Source of the DNA: a virus
Direction: 5' to 3' (one strand)
DNA: 36,307 nt
IMG/VR virus record: IMGVR_UViG_3300036780_000019
Coordinates: 1-36,307 of that record
Below, in pieces: positions 1 to 6,877 of this stretch. The notes beneath the pieces are model-generated. The model was not told the DNA's origin. It saw only the letters and a program-made list of their open reading frames with translations, and ran no database searches. Each line of letters begins with the position of its first letter. Position 1 is the stretch's first letter. A program made the translations under genes and the position numbers.

Positions 1-647
1 TGCTCGGCGTCAAATACGACCCCGCGCGTTCTGAACAGTTGGACCTGTGGGTCGACATCATGCGCTCCGCCGGATGGTGGTGGCCGTACGAGAACTTCGT
101 GGTCTGCTCCGAACGCCCGAGCGTTGTGCACGTCGAGGTCAACCCTGGTCTCAGCTACCCGTACGGGGTGCCCGCACATCGGCTGCACAGTGAGCACGGA
201 CCCGCACTCGCGTTCTGCGACGGGTGGGCAGTGTCGTCATGGCACGGCCGGCGCATCCCCGCGACACCGGACGAGGTTCGCACCTGGGAAGCGGCGCGGA
301 TCCTGCAGGAGCCGAACACCGAGACCCGCCGCGCGCTGATCGAGATCCTCGGCTGGCCGCAGTTCATTGAGGCCGCGAAGTTTAAGCAGGTTGGGAAAAC
401 CTGCCCCGATCCCGGTAACGACGGCCAGGTCCTCGCGCTGTACGACGTGCCCGAGCAGATCTACAACGCACCCGTTCGGGTTCTCGTGTGCACGAACGGC
501 ACGCCGGAGCGTGACGAGACCGGTGGGATCTCGCGGCACACATTCGGCTTGACGGTACCGGCCACGATCGATGACCCGCTTGACGCCGCTGCGTGGACAT
601 ACGGAGTGCCCGTCGCCGCGTATCGGCAACTCGAAGTTCGCCGCTGA
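1..647 (+). CDS. DUF6745-like protein, 5' end outside the window
   Basis: The frame is open from the left edge, so the gene starts upstream and about 214 C-terminal codons are seen. The TTG at position 39 is only an internal codon. The protein has a Trp-rich start, an HRLHSEHGPALAFCDGW segment followed by a WHGRRIP segment, and then an EPNTETRRALIEILGW segment. I recognise this arrangement as the DUF6745 family of actinobacteria, whose biochemical role is unknown. It sits directly upstream of a small conserved protein and the annealing protein. The family call rests on motif memory and the function is not claimed. Confidence 0.7.
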   Translation, partial: LGVKYDPARSEQLDLWVDIMRSAGWWWPYENFVVCSERPSVVHVEVNPGLSYPYGVPAHRLHSEHGPALAFCDGWAVSSWHGRRIPATPDEVRTWEAARILQEPNTETRRALIEILGWPQFIEAAKFKQVGKTCPDPGNDGQVLALYDVPEQIYNAPVRVLVCTNGTPERDETGGISRHTFGLTVPATIDDPLDAAAWTYGVPVAAYRQLEVRR

Positions 648-688
648 TTTCTCCGCTCACACACAACCAACCGAAAGGGACCAATCCC

Positions 689-1093
689 ATGCTCGTAAGT
701 GAAGCTATCGAGGCGCACGGCGTCGACGTGTTCGACTACCTTGCGCGTGACGCCGAAGTGCCCCTCGTGACCCGCGCCGCTGCGCAGGGCGACGTGTTCG
801 TGCTTCGTGTCACCACGAAAGCCGCGACGGAAACCCCGATCACCAAGAAGGGCGTGCAGGTCGTTCGCGGCGAGAACGGCGGCAACACCCACTCGTTGCA
901 CGGTGACGGGTTCGTCGACTTCAAAAACGACACGTCCCGCGCGAACCTTGTCATCTGCACTCTCACCGTTCCTGAGGGCGGTCAGGCGGTCCTGGCTCAC
1001 CCGGAGCACGGGTTCCTCGAGATCGCACCTGGCACGTACGCGATCAGCCGTCAGCGTGAGCAAGCTGACGAGATTCGCATGGTCGCTGACTGA
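689..1093 (+). CDS. conserved small protein, unknown function
   Basis: This 134-residue protein starts at ATG 689, preceded by a gaaaggga ribosome site; the frame is open further upstream but has no better start. The C-terminal part reads HPEHGFLEIAPGTYAISRQ and ends in an acidic EIRMVAD tail. It resembles small proteins that I recall lying beside DUF6745 genes, so the two may work together, but that is inference. There is no signal peptide, membrane segment or obvious catalytic motif. A TGATG one-base overlap couples it to the next gene. Confidence 0.7.
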   Translation: MLVSEAIEAHGVDVFDYLARDAEVPLVTRAAAQGDVFVLRVTTKAATETPITKKGVQVVRGENGGNTHSLHGDGFVDFKNDTSRANLVICTLTVPEGGQAVLAHPEHGFLEIAPGTYAISRQREQADEIRMVAD

Positions 1094-1320
1094 TGCGACG
1101 TGGTGCGACTGCGGTCGCGAAACCAGCTTGGCGGCAGGAGCGACCGCGCAGGGTACGTAGGCCTGCGCGGGAGTTGACGCCGCGTGCGTTGAAGCGTGCG
1201 ACCGGTTTTCGCAACGACATGCCAGCCCTCGTCAAGGTGCTGATGGCGAACGCACGCCAGCGTGGTCCTGCGACGCCGAATGCTGACGCGCGACGCGCAG
1301 CTAAGGCCGGCTCGCGATGA
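1093..1320 (+). CDS. small highly basic protein
   Basis: This is 75 residues, very rich in Arg and Lys (for example RQERPRRVRRPARELTPRALKR), with almost no acidic residues. That composition suggests nucleic-acid binding, but no known fold is recognisable. The ATG overlaps the preceding stop by one base and its own stop overlaps the next ATG by four bases, so it appears translationally coupled in the operon just before the annealing protein. Confidence 0.6.
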   Translation: MRRGATAVAKPAWRQERPRRVRRPARELTPRALKRATGFRNDMPALVKVLMANARQRGPATPNADARRAAKAGSR

Positions 1321-2342
1321 CCGGCCCAACTCCTGCGGAGATTTTGCGCGCACCGTTCCCTGAGGATCAGATCGGGAAGCTGCCCAAGATCTACTGCACG
1401 CCGTGCGCGCGTTCCGAGGCGAAGGTCTGCACGAATCCGCAGCACACGAAGGTCCGCTGCGAGGTGTGCAAGGGCACGATCACATCGGCGCATCTGCACT
1501 TGGACTACGTCGGTCACGCCGCGGTCACGGATCGGCTGTTGAAGGCCGACCCGCAGTGGTCGTGGGAGCCGCTCGCCTTCGATGAGAACGGTCTGCCACG
1601 GCTCGACGCGCACGGTGGATTGTGGATCCGGCTGACGGTCGCCGGCGTTACGCGGCTCGGCTACGGGGATGCGCAGGGCAAGTCCGGTAACAACGCGATC
1701 AAGGAAACGCTCGGTGACGCCATTAGGAACAGTGCCATGCGCTTTGGTGTCGCACTCGATCTGTGGTCGAAGGAAGATCTGACCCCGCAGGAACACGACG
1801 ACGGTGTCGTGCCGATGGCTGCAGCTGCTGCGCCGAGGACGCGAGGTCGTCGCGCTGAGGCGCCTGCCGCCGAACCCGCTACCGACGCTGCACCCGCAGG
1901 TGTGGATGGCAAGACCGAGCTTGCGCAGACGCTCGCCGACACGGCTGCGATGGTCAAGACCACGACCCTGCTGCGTGGCGTGCACACGACAGCGAAAGAG
2001 AAGAGCCTGCTGACGGTCAAGATCGTTGTGCCGGTCACTGGCGAGGCGATGCTTCTGTCGAAGTACATCGCGGACCGGAAGGCCGAGATAGAGCGGCCCG
2101 AGCAGCCTCGACCGATCGAGCGCGCACCCGTACCTGAGCCTGAGAACGGCAAGCCTGCCTCTCAACCGGATGTTGACCCGGTGAGCCAAGAGACCGCGCT
2201 CGCGTCGTTTTATGACGCGGCGAAGCGGGCTGGGTTGTCGAAGTCGGAGGCCGACAACAAGTTCTGGGTGGAGACCGGCCGCGGTGTGCTCGAAGCTGAT
2301 CCGGCCGCGCTGTTGGCGTTCATCCACGCAGGTGCAGCGTGA
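1317..2342 (+). CDS. Rad52/ERF-like single-strand annealing protein with zinc-finger N-terminus
   Basis: The 341-residue protein probably binds single-stranded DNA and anneals complementary strands during phage recombination. Residues 27-51 carry C27-x2-C30, C38-x4-H43 and C48-x2-C51, a likely zinc site. Residues 100-151 carry the core: GLWIRLTVAGVTRLGYGD, then K122, and a helix KETLGDAIRNSAMRFGVALD. This matches the G-Y-G / A-K-E-A-x-D-A-R-x-FG logic of Rad52-type annealing proteins. An Ala/Pro-rich linker leads to a C-terminal helical segment near 285-335. A Cas4-type nuclease lies in the same operon (4567-5520), consistent with a Red-like pair. Start ATG overlaps the upstream stop (ATGA). 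Confidence 0.78.
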   Translation: MTGPTPAEILRAPFPEDQIGKLPKIYCTPCARSEAKVCTNPQHTKVRCEVCKGTITSAHLHLDYVGHAAVTDRLLKADPQWSWEPLAFDENGLPRLDAHGGLWIRLTVAGVTRLGYGDAQGKSGNNAIKETLGDAIRNSAMRFGVALDLWSKEDLTPQEHDDGVVPMAAAAAPRTRGRRAEAPAAEPATDAAPAGVDGKTELAQTLADTAAMVKTTTLLRGVHTTAKEKSLLTVKIVVPVTGEAMLLSKYIADRKAEIERPEQPRPIERAPVPEPENGKPASQPDVDPVSQETALASFYDAAKRAGLSKSEADNKFWVETGRGVLEADPAALLAFIHAGAA

Positions 2343-2938
2343 ACGGCGAGCAGGGAACGACGGAACTCTGTGGCGCGCCACCTCCATACGCCACGTTCGG
2401 GCCGTGTGACCGCCCGGCTGGCCACGTCGCGAAGTACGGCACGTGGCATGCGCACCTGAACCGCCCGCGGTCCACGCAACTTATGTGGTCTTACGCCGAA
2501 GAAAACCGTGCGGAGGCGGCCGAGTCGCGGGTAACGCCTGGTATCACTCCGTTTTCCAGCAGAGAGCGACTGGACGGACCAGGGGCCAGCCTTGATGCAG
2601 TGCTTAGCGTCAACGTCACGTGGATGGATGCGTGGCTCGACGAGAACGTGAGTGACGAGTACAAAGCCCAGCCACTCGCGCAGGACTGGGCGCGCGTATG
2701 CAAGCTCTTCGAAGAGGGCGGCGAGTCGATCGATGAGCTGATCGGCTTCACCGGTCAGAACCCGCGCAAGGGCTTGTACGGCACACGCGAGTCGATGCTC
2801 AACGAACTTGCCGACACTGCACTGACTGCGATCTACGCAATTCAGCACTTCACGAAGGATGTCAGCGAAACGCTCCGCATCGTCCGCGACAAGAGCGAGT
2901 ACCACTGCGTGCGTGTAGCGACTGCGAGGACTCAATGA
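2339..2938 (+). CDS. MazG-like NTP pyrophosphohydrolase with Cys/His N-terminal motif
   Basis: This 199-residue protein probably hydrolyses nucleoside triphosphates to monophosphates and pyrophosphate. The all-alpha NTP-PPase metal site is visible as E126-x2-E129 in FEEGGES and E156-x2-D159 in NELADTA, separated by a segment with NPRKG. The N-terminus has C11, C23, H29, H37 and H39, a small Cys/His module that often heads actinophage proteins. GTG start in a GTGA overlap with the annealing gene. It may control dNTP pools or alarmones; the substrate cannot be read from the sequence. Confidence 0.78.
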   Translation: MNGEQGTTELCGAPPPYATFGPCDRPAGHVAKYGTWHAHLNRPRSTQLMWSYAEENRAEAAESRVTPGITPFSSRERLDGPGASLDAVLSVNVTWMDAWLDENVSDEYKAQPLAQDWARVCKLFEEGGESIDELIGFTGQNPRKGLYGTRESMLNELADTALTAIYAIQHFTKDVSETLRIVRDKSEYHCVRVATARTQ

Positions 2939-3090
2939 CCCCGATATTCGTCGCAGGTGTCGCGCTCGGAATCGTCACTGCTGCTGGTCTTGTCGTGTGG
3001 GCGTTCGCATCGTCCGCACGCTGGGACGATGGGCTCGACGACGAGACCGAGGACTTTCGGGCGAAGCTCGAAGCATTGAGGCCCCGATGA
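2935..3090 (+). CDS. 51-residue membrane protein
   Basis: This short gene has an N-terminal hydrophobic segment (about residues 4-25, FVAGVALGIVTAAGLVVWAF) followed by an acidic tail with DDGLDDETED. It looks like a single-pass inner-membrane protein with a cytoplasmic tail. ATGA overlaps with both neighbours support translation. Function unknown. Confidence 0.6.
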   Translation: MTPIFVAGVALGIVTAAGLVVWAFASSARWDDGLDDETEDFRAKLEALRPR

Positions 3091-3158
3091 CCTGGCCATC
3101 GGATTGTGGCCTGCGGTTCCGTCGCGTCTGGCCGTGGACTCGGAGCGTCACCAAATGA
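3087..3158 (+). CDS. possible 23-residue peptide gene bridging two genes
   Basis: A 23-codon ORF begins at an ATG overlapping the stop of the 51-residue membrane gene and ends in a TGA overlapping the next ATG. It could encode MTWPSDCGLRFRRVWPWTRS plus three residues, or serve only as a coupling leader carrying ribosomes to the next start. About three quarters of its third codon positions are G or C. No homologue is recognised. Confidence 0.35.
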   Translation: MTWPSDCGLRFRRVWPWTRSVTK

Positions 3159-3397
3159 CCGCCGTCGCGCTCGTGCTGTTCGCCTTGTGGGTCGGGTTGT
3201 CGCTGGTCATCGCGAAAGCGTGCGCCCTCAACGACGTCGCCGAAGGCAAGCCGCCGGTTGTGGTCTCGGTGTATCTCGTGACGTGCGCGCACTGCGGCGA
3301 GGACTTGTGCACCGTGTTCACCCGCGAGCAAGCCGTACTCGAAGCGGAAACGCATCACCTAATCGTGCATTCGGAAGGGGCGTCATGGACGAGCTAA
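3155..3397 (+). CDS. small membrane protein with Cys/His motif
   Basis: This 80-residue protein starts at ATG 3155, which overlaps the upstream TGA; a longer reading from 3104 would run through the preceding ORFs. Residues 3-22 (AVALVLFALWVGLSLVIAKA) form a membrane helix. A later CAHCGEDL and ETHHLIVH arrangement resembles a C2H2-type zinc site. It overlaps the next gene by 13 bases. Function unknown. Confidence 0.55.
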   Translation: MTAVALVLFALWVGLSLVIAKACALNDVAEGKPPVVVSVYLVTCAHCGEDLCTVFTREQAVLEAETHHLIVHSEGASWTS

Positions 3398-3747
3398 AGA
3401 TCGAGGCCGAGGCTGATCGCAGGGTCGCGCTCGGCGCTGCACTACTCGACGGGGCGCTGCCAGATTGGGCGCAACGCATCGACCTCGGGAAGCTTGACGT
3501 AAGCGACACCGACACATGTGTGCTGGGCCAGCTGTTCGCCGAACGCAACGAAGAACGATCGCTAGTCGGTGCCAGATTCTGCGACTCAAACTACAAGGTC
3601 GGCCTGACCGTCCTCGGTCTTACCGGCGAAGTCTCCGTCCAGCACGGGTTCGACAAGACCGTCGGGCAGCCACGGCCGAACTTTACTGACCTCGATAAGG
3701 CATGGACGCGCGCCGTCAAAGCACGTCACGACGCAGGCGTCCTGTGA
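3385..3747 (+). CDS. conserved actinophage protein, unknown function
   Basis: The 120-residue protein starts at ATG 3385 after a ggaagggg ribosome site. It has the pattern ALLDGALPDWAQRIDLGKLD, then TCVLGQLF, then QHGFD, then DLDKAWTRAVKARH. This pattern is common in small actinobacterial and actinophage proteins of unknown role. It is soluble, with no membrane segment. It ends in a GTGA overlap with the following gene. Confidence 0.65.
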   Translation: MDELKIEAEADRRVALGAALLDGALPDWAQRIDLGKLDVSDTDTCVLGQLFAERNEERSLVGARFCDSNYKVGLTVLGLTGEVSVQHGFDKTVGQPRPNFTDLDKAWTRAVKARHDAGVL

Positions 3748-3926
3748 CCGCCGACGGCTTGAAGGACGGCGCGCTGGTGGTTGCCACGGTGCGCGGCAGG
3801 ATGCGCATCACCGCCGCCGGTCACTGCGTCGTTATTGCGACGGCCAACGGCGACGTTTGGTTGCCGGTCTCGCCGCAAGGCTCGTTCGATGAGGCCATCC
3901 GGATCACCGTTGAGGATGCCGCGTGA
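3744..3926 (+). CDS. 60-residue protein, unknown function
   Basis: GTG start in a four-base overlap with the upstream stop; a longer frame from 3702 would overlap the neighbour with no benefit. The sequence is mainly alternating hydrophobic and polar (GALVVATVRGRMRITAAGH, then VVIATANGDVWLPVS), suggesting a small beta-barrel-like fold. No family is recognised. It ends in a GTGA overlap with the J-domain gene. Confidence 0.5.
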   Translation: MTADGLKDGALVVATVRGRMRITAAGHCVVIATANGDVWLPVSPQGSFDEAIRITVEDAA

Positions 3927-4570
3927 TCCCCGGCGACTACCCGTCAAACCTCGACGTGCGCCCGTTGACAACGTGGCCCGGCGAGTTGACCCCTTACTCG
4001 AAGCAGGAACGTTCGCCATTCTCGACCACTCTAGGTAAGACCCTCGCGCAACTGTCGGTCGAACTGCGGGCACTTCATGCGCAGCATCCGATCCTTGAGG
4101 TCGCGATACCGCCCCAACAGTTTCGTGTTGACGGTCGTCCGTACGCGAATGCGCGGGCCGAGCACGCGGGCGTCGTGCTGTCCCTACCCAAGACATCGGA
4201 AGGACCGCTCCGCTACGCCACCGACCGGTTCACCACCTGGCAAGACAATCTGCGTGCCATCACGCTCGGGCTCGAAGCTCTCCGCAAGGTCGAGCGGTAC
4301 GGCATCACGCGCAGGGGCGAGCAGTACCAAGGATTTCGGGCGCTCCCTGCTGGTGACGGCTCCCTCGCAACGCGCATGACGCGAACGGGTGCAATCGAGG
4401 TTCTCGAAGCGACGACGGGCGTCCGGCTGGACCCGGCCGACATGGCGCCCATCTTTCGTAGCGCACGGGCCGCGGCGCACCCCGACCGGCATTCGGGTGA
4501 CCGAAAGCTTTGGGATCAAGTTGAGGACGCCGGTCGCGTGCTCGGCCTGCTGGCGAGCGTGACGCCATGA
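3923..4570 (+). CDS. J-domain (DnaJ-like) protein
   Basis: This 215-residue protein carries the signature of a J domain at its C-terminus: a helix FRSARAAAHPDRHSGD with the HPD tripeptide at about residues 186-188, followed by a helix LWDQVEDAGRVLGLL. The HPD loop is what stimulates Hsp70 ATPase activity, so the protein may recruit host DnaK to a phage complex, for example to remodel replication proteins; that is inference. The N-terminal 160 residues contain TWQDNLRAITLGLEALRKVERYG, common in phage proteins of this type. Unlike DnaJ, the J domain is C-terminal and there is no Gly/Phe or zinc region. GTG start in GTGA. Confidence 0.7.
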   Translation: MIPGDYPSNLDVRPLTTWPGELTPYSKQERSPFSTTLGKTLAQLSVELRALHAQHPILEVAIPPQQFRVDGRPYANARAEHAGVVLSLPKTSEGPLRYATDRFTTWQDNLRAITLGLEALRKVERYGITRRGEQYQGFRALPAGDGSLATRMTRTGAIEVLEATTGVRLDPADMAPIFRSARAAAHPDRHSGDRKLWDQVEDAGRVLGLLASVTP

Positions 4571-5520
4571 CGCTCACTCTCGCCGCTGCCGTCAAGACGT
4601 TGCAGGACAACGACGCGGCCACCGAACGCTCACTGCAAACCGCGATCGGCTGGTCATCACTTGCCGACTGCGAAGCCGCGATCGGCTATCAGTTGGAAGA
4701 CGCTTGGGCGTCAGATGATTCCGACCGGTGGCCGATGATTCGCGGGACCGCGCTGCACGAGTTCCTGCTGCCGATCTTGGCGAAGCTGTCCGACGAGCTC
4801 GTCGGCATCGAAGTCCCGACCGTGTACGGCGGCATCCCAGGCCACGCCGACCTCGTCGAAACGCACCGCGTCATCGACTTGAAGACCACGAAGATGGCGA
4901 ACCTCACCGCGTGGCAGCGCGACGAGACCGCGATGGCTTGGCACCAAGTGAACGGATACTGCGCTGGACTCATCGACGCCGGCCTTGTGCACGAACCGGC
5001 CACGGTCGCAATCCTTGCGGTACCAGTCGATGGGAAGTTCCCCGACTGGCAACTGTTCGAGCGACCATTCGACCGTGCTGTCGCCGACGGAGCCTTAATG
5101 CGCCTCGCCGACATTCAAGCCCGCAAGACCGCTGGCGAGCAGCTGCGCCGCGAACGCCCCTACGCGTGGTGCCAGGCCGTGTGCGATTTCTTCACGTTGT
5201 GCCGCGACGGCGCACCTGCCGAGAACGAGGTCATCACCGACGCCGAACTGGTAGCGGCGATCGACGCCTACGGGACAGCCGGGGAGATCAAGTCGGCGGC
5301 TGACAAAGAGCAGCGCACGCTAGCGCCGTTGATCCGTGGCCTGCGTGGCACCGCCAAAGGCTGGCGGATCTCGATGACCAATCCGTCCGGAACGAAGAGC
5401 GTTCTCGACGAGGACCAGGTGCGCGCCGACTACGCCGCTAACCAACTGTCCGTGCCGACTGTCGACGTCCCCTCGTCGAGTCCCTCTTTACGTGTGACCC
5501 GACTGAAGGAGACCACATGA
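4567..5520 (+). CDS. Cas4/RecB-type PD-(D/E)XK exonuclease with probable 4Fe-4S cluster
   Basis: This 317-residue protein has the nuclease motifs RGTALHE (R59-E65), a GHADLV strand with D95, DLKTT with D104 and K106, and a QVNGYC helix with Q127. Cysteines C35, C202, C206 and C212 are spaced as in Cas4/AddB nucleases that bind an iron-sulfur cluster. The C-terminal 90 residues contain a charged helix and a GWRISMTNPSGTKSVLDE beta segment, seen in YqaJ/lambda-exonuclease-like phage enzymes. Together with the annealing protein at 1317-2342 it probably processes DNA ends for recombination. No CRISPR array is nearby, so an adaptation role is unlikely. Confidence 0.78.
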   Translation: MTLTLAAAVKTLQDNDAATERSLQTAIGWSSLADCEAAIGYQLEDAWASDDSDRWPMIRGTALHEFLLPILAKLSDELVGIEVPTVYGGIPGHADLVETHRVIDLKTTKMANLTAWQRDETAMAWHQVNGYCAGLIDAGLVHEPATVAILAVPVDGKFPDWQLFERPFDRAVADGALMRLADIQARKTAGEQLRRERPYAWCQAVCDFFTLCRDGAPAENEVITDAELVAAIDAYGTAGEIKSAADKEQRTLAPLIRGLRGTAKGWRISMTNPSGTKSVLDEDQVRADYAANQLSVPTVDVPSSSPSLRVTRLKETT

Positions 5521-5813
5521 CGACCACTGAGCCGACGCTCGAAGAGGCCGCAAAGGCGCTCCTGAGCGCGCAAGGCTGGCACGGCCCGGGTGACTGCGAC
5601 CACGAGGACTGTGCCCCGGACTTCCTGACTCCCGACCCTGAGCCGTTGCTCGGCGTTGTACGCGAAACGGACGTGATTGGTTTGGCGCGCGCGTTCGAGC
5701 AGCTGCACAAGCTCGCGCATCCTGACCAGCCGCCGCACCTGTCGTTCTGCAAAGCCGAACCCTGCAGGTCGTTGCCGTGGGCTGTCGTCAACGAGATCGC
5801 GAAAGTCGCATGA
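5517..5813 (+). CDS. small Cys-containing protein, unknown function
   Basis: This 98-residue protein lies between the nuclease and clamp genes with ATGA overlaps on both sides. It has an acidic first half with CDHEDCAPDF and a later SFCKAEPCRSLPW, so four cysteines could bind a metal. A central helix LARAFEQLHKLAH separates them. No family is recognised. Confidence 0.6.
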   Translation: MTTTEPTLEEAAKALLSAQGWHGPGDCDHEDCAPDFLTPDPEPLLGVVRETDVIGLARAFEQLHKLAHPDQPPHLSFCKAEPCRSLPWAVVNEIAKVA

Positions 5814-6877
5814 CGCTAAAGCTCCGGTCGGAGCAGAAAGCCCTCCACGCAGCAATCGCAGCCGTCGCCCATGCAGTGCCGTCCCGCCCGACGCACCCGA
5901 TCCTCGCCGGGATCCTCCTCGAAACGCTCGACGGCAAACTCACCGCGAGCAGCTTCGACTACGAACTCGCCGCAACGTCGAGCCTCAACGTCGACGCACC
6001 GGACACCCGCATCCTCGTCCCCGGCCGGTACCTCGTGGATCTCCTCGGCCGGATGCCAGCCGGCCCGATCGATTTGGTATCCGACGACCGGCACCTCACG
6101 ATCGCCGCGGGCCGCGCGAAAGCGACGATCCCGCTGCTACCCATCGACGACTACCCCGCACTGCCCGCTATGCCGCCGTTGCTCGGCACAGTTGACGGCG
6201 AAGCCCTCGCCGCTGCGTTGAAGCACGGCGGCCAAGCGGTCGACCCTGACGGGCTGGGCAGCATTTGCGGGGTCCGGCTCCAATCCGCCGACGGGACCCT
6301 CGAGGTCACCGCAACAGACCGGTACCGGATCCACACGTTCAGCTTGCCGTGGGCCGGCGAGGACGTTGCGGCGACGATCCCGCTGCCATCACTGAAATCT
6401 GCCGCAGCGTTGGACGACGGCCAGGTGCGAATCCACGGCGACGAATCGACAATCGCGCTTGCCACAGACACTCGCACGTCGAGCACGCGGCTGATCGCTG
6501 ACGAGTACGTGAAATGGCGTTCCCTGCTACCAACCCCGAAACATGAAGTCACACTCGACGCCGCGGCGCTCATCGACGCGTTGAAGCGCACCGCAGCCGT
6601 CAACGAACGCAGCCTGCCGGTCACCCTCGCATTCGTCGACGGCACGTTGCACGTCGACTCCGGCACCGCCGAAGGGCCGAGCACATCCGAAGACCTTGAG
6701 TACGAGGGGAGTCTTCGGCTGCCGCTGCGGTTCAACGCCGCCTATCTGCTTGACGTGCTCGCACCGATAGTCGGCCAGGTGCGGCTCGGAGTCACCGATG
6801 CCAGCAAAGTTGTGATGTTCACCGCCGAGCCCGCCGACACGTACCGGGGACTGCTTATGCCGGTGCGACCCGCATGA
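5810..6877 (+). CDS. dnaN: DNA polymerase III beta subunit (sliding clamp)
   Basis: The 355-residue protein matches the usual length and three-domain layout of bacterial beta clamps: residues about 1-120, 121-240 and 241-355. Recognisable signatures are AVAHAVPSRPTHPILAGILL near the N-terminus, DDYPALP before domain 2, LEVTATDRYRI in domain 2, and the C-terminal GLLMPVRPA matching the clamp MPxR end. A clamp tethers replicative polymerase to DNA. No phage DNA polymerase is visible in the window, so this clamp may load host polymerase preferentially onto phage DNA. Start is ATG 5810 (ATGA overlap); an upstream in-frame start at 5777 would overlap the previous gene. Confidence 0.92.
   Translation: MTLKLRSEQKALHAAIAAVAHAVPSRPTHPILAGILLETLDGKLTASSFDYELAATSSLNVDAPDTRILVPGRYLVDLLGRMPAGPIDLVSDDRHLTIAAGRAKATIPLLPIDDYPALPAMPPLLGTVDGEALAAALKHGGQAVDPDGLGSICGVRLQSADGTLEVTATDRYRIHTFSLPWAGEDVAATIPLPSLKSAAALDDGQVRIHGDESTIALATDTRTSSTRLIADEYVKWRSLLPTPKHEVTLDAAALIDALKRTAAVNERSLPVTLAFVDGTLHVDSGTAEGPSTSEDLEYEGSLRLPLRFNAAYLLDVLAPIVGQVRLGVTDASKVVMFTAEPADTYRGLLMPVRPA

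Noticed and set aside
1044-2387. 447-residue minus-strand ORF
   Set aside because: Antisense shadow of the annealing protein and MazG genes, produced by G/C-rich third positions; no family motifs.
4567-5520. CRISPR adaptation role for the Cas4-type nuclease
   Set aside because: No array and no cas1 or cas2 nearby; phage Cas4-type nucleases usually serve recombination.
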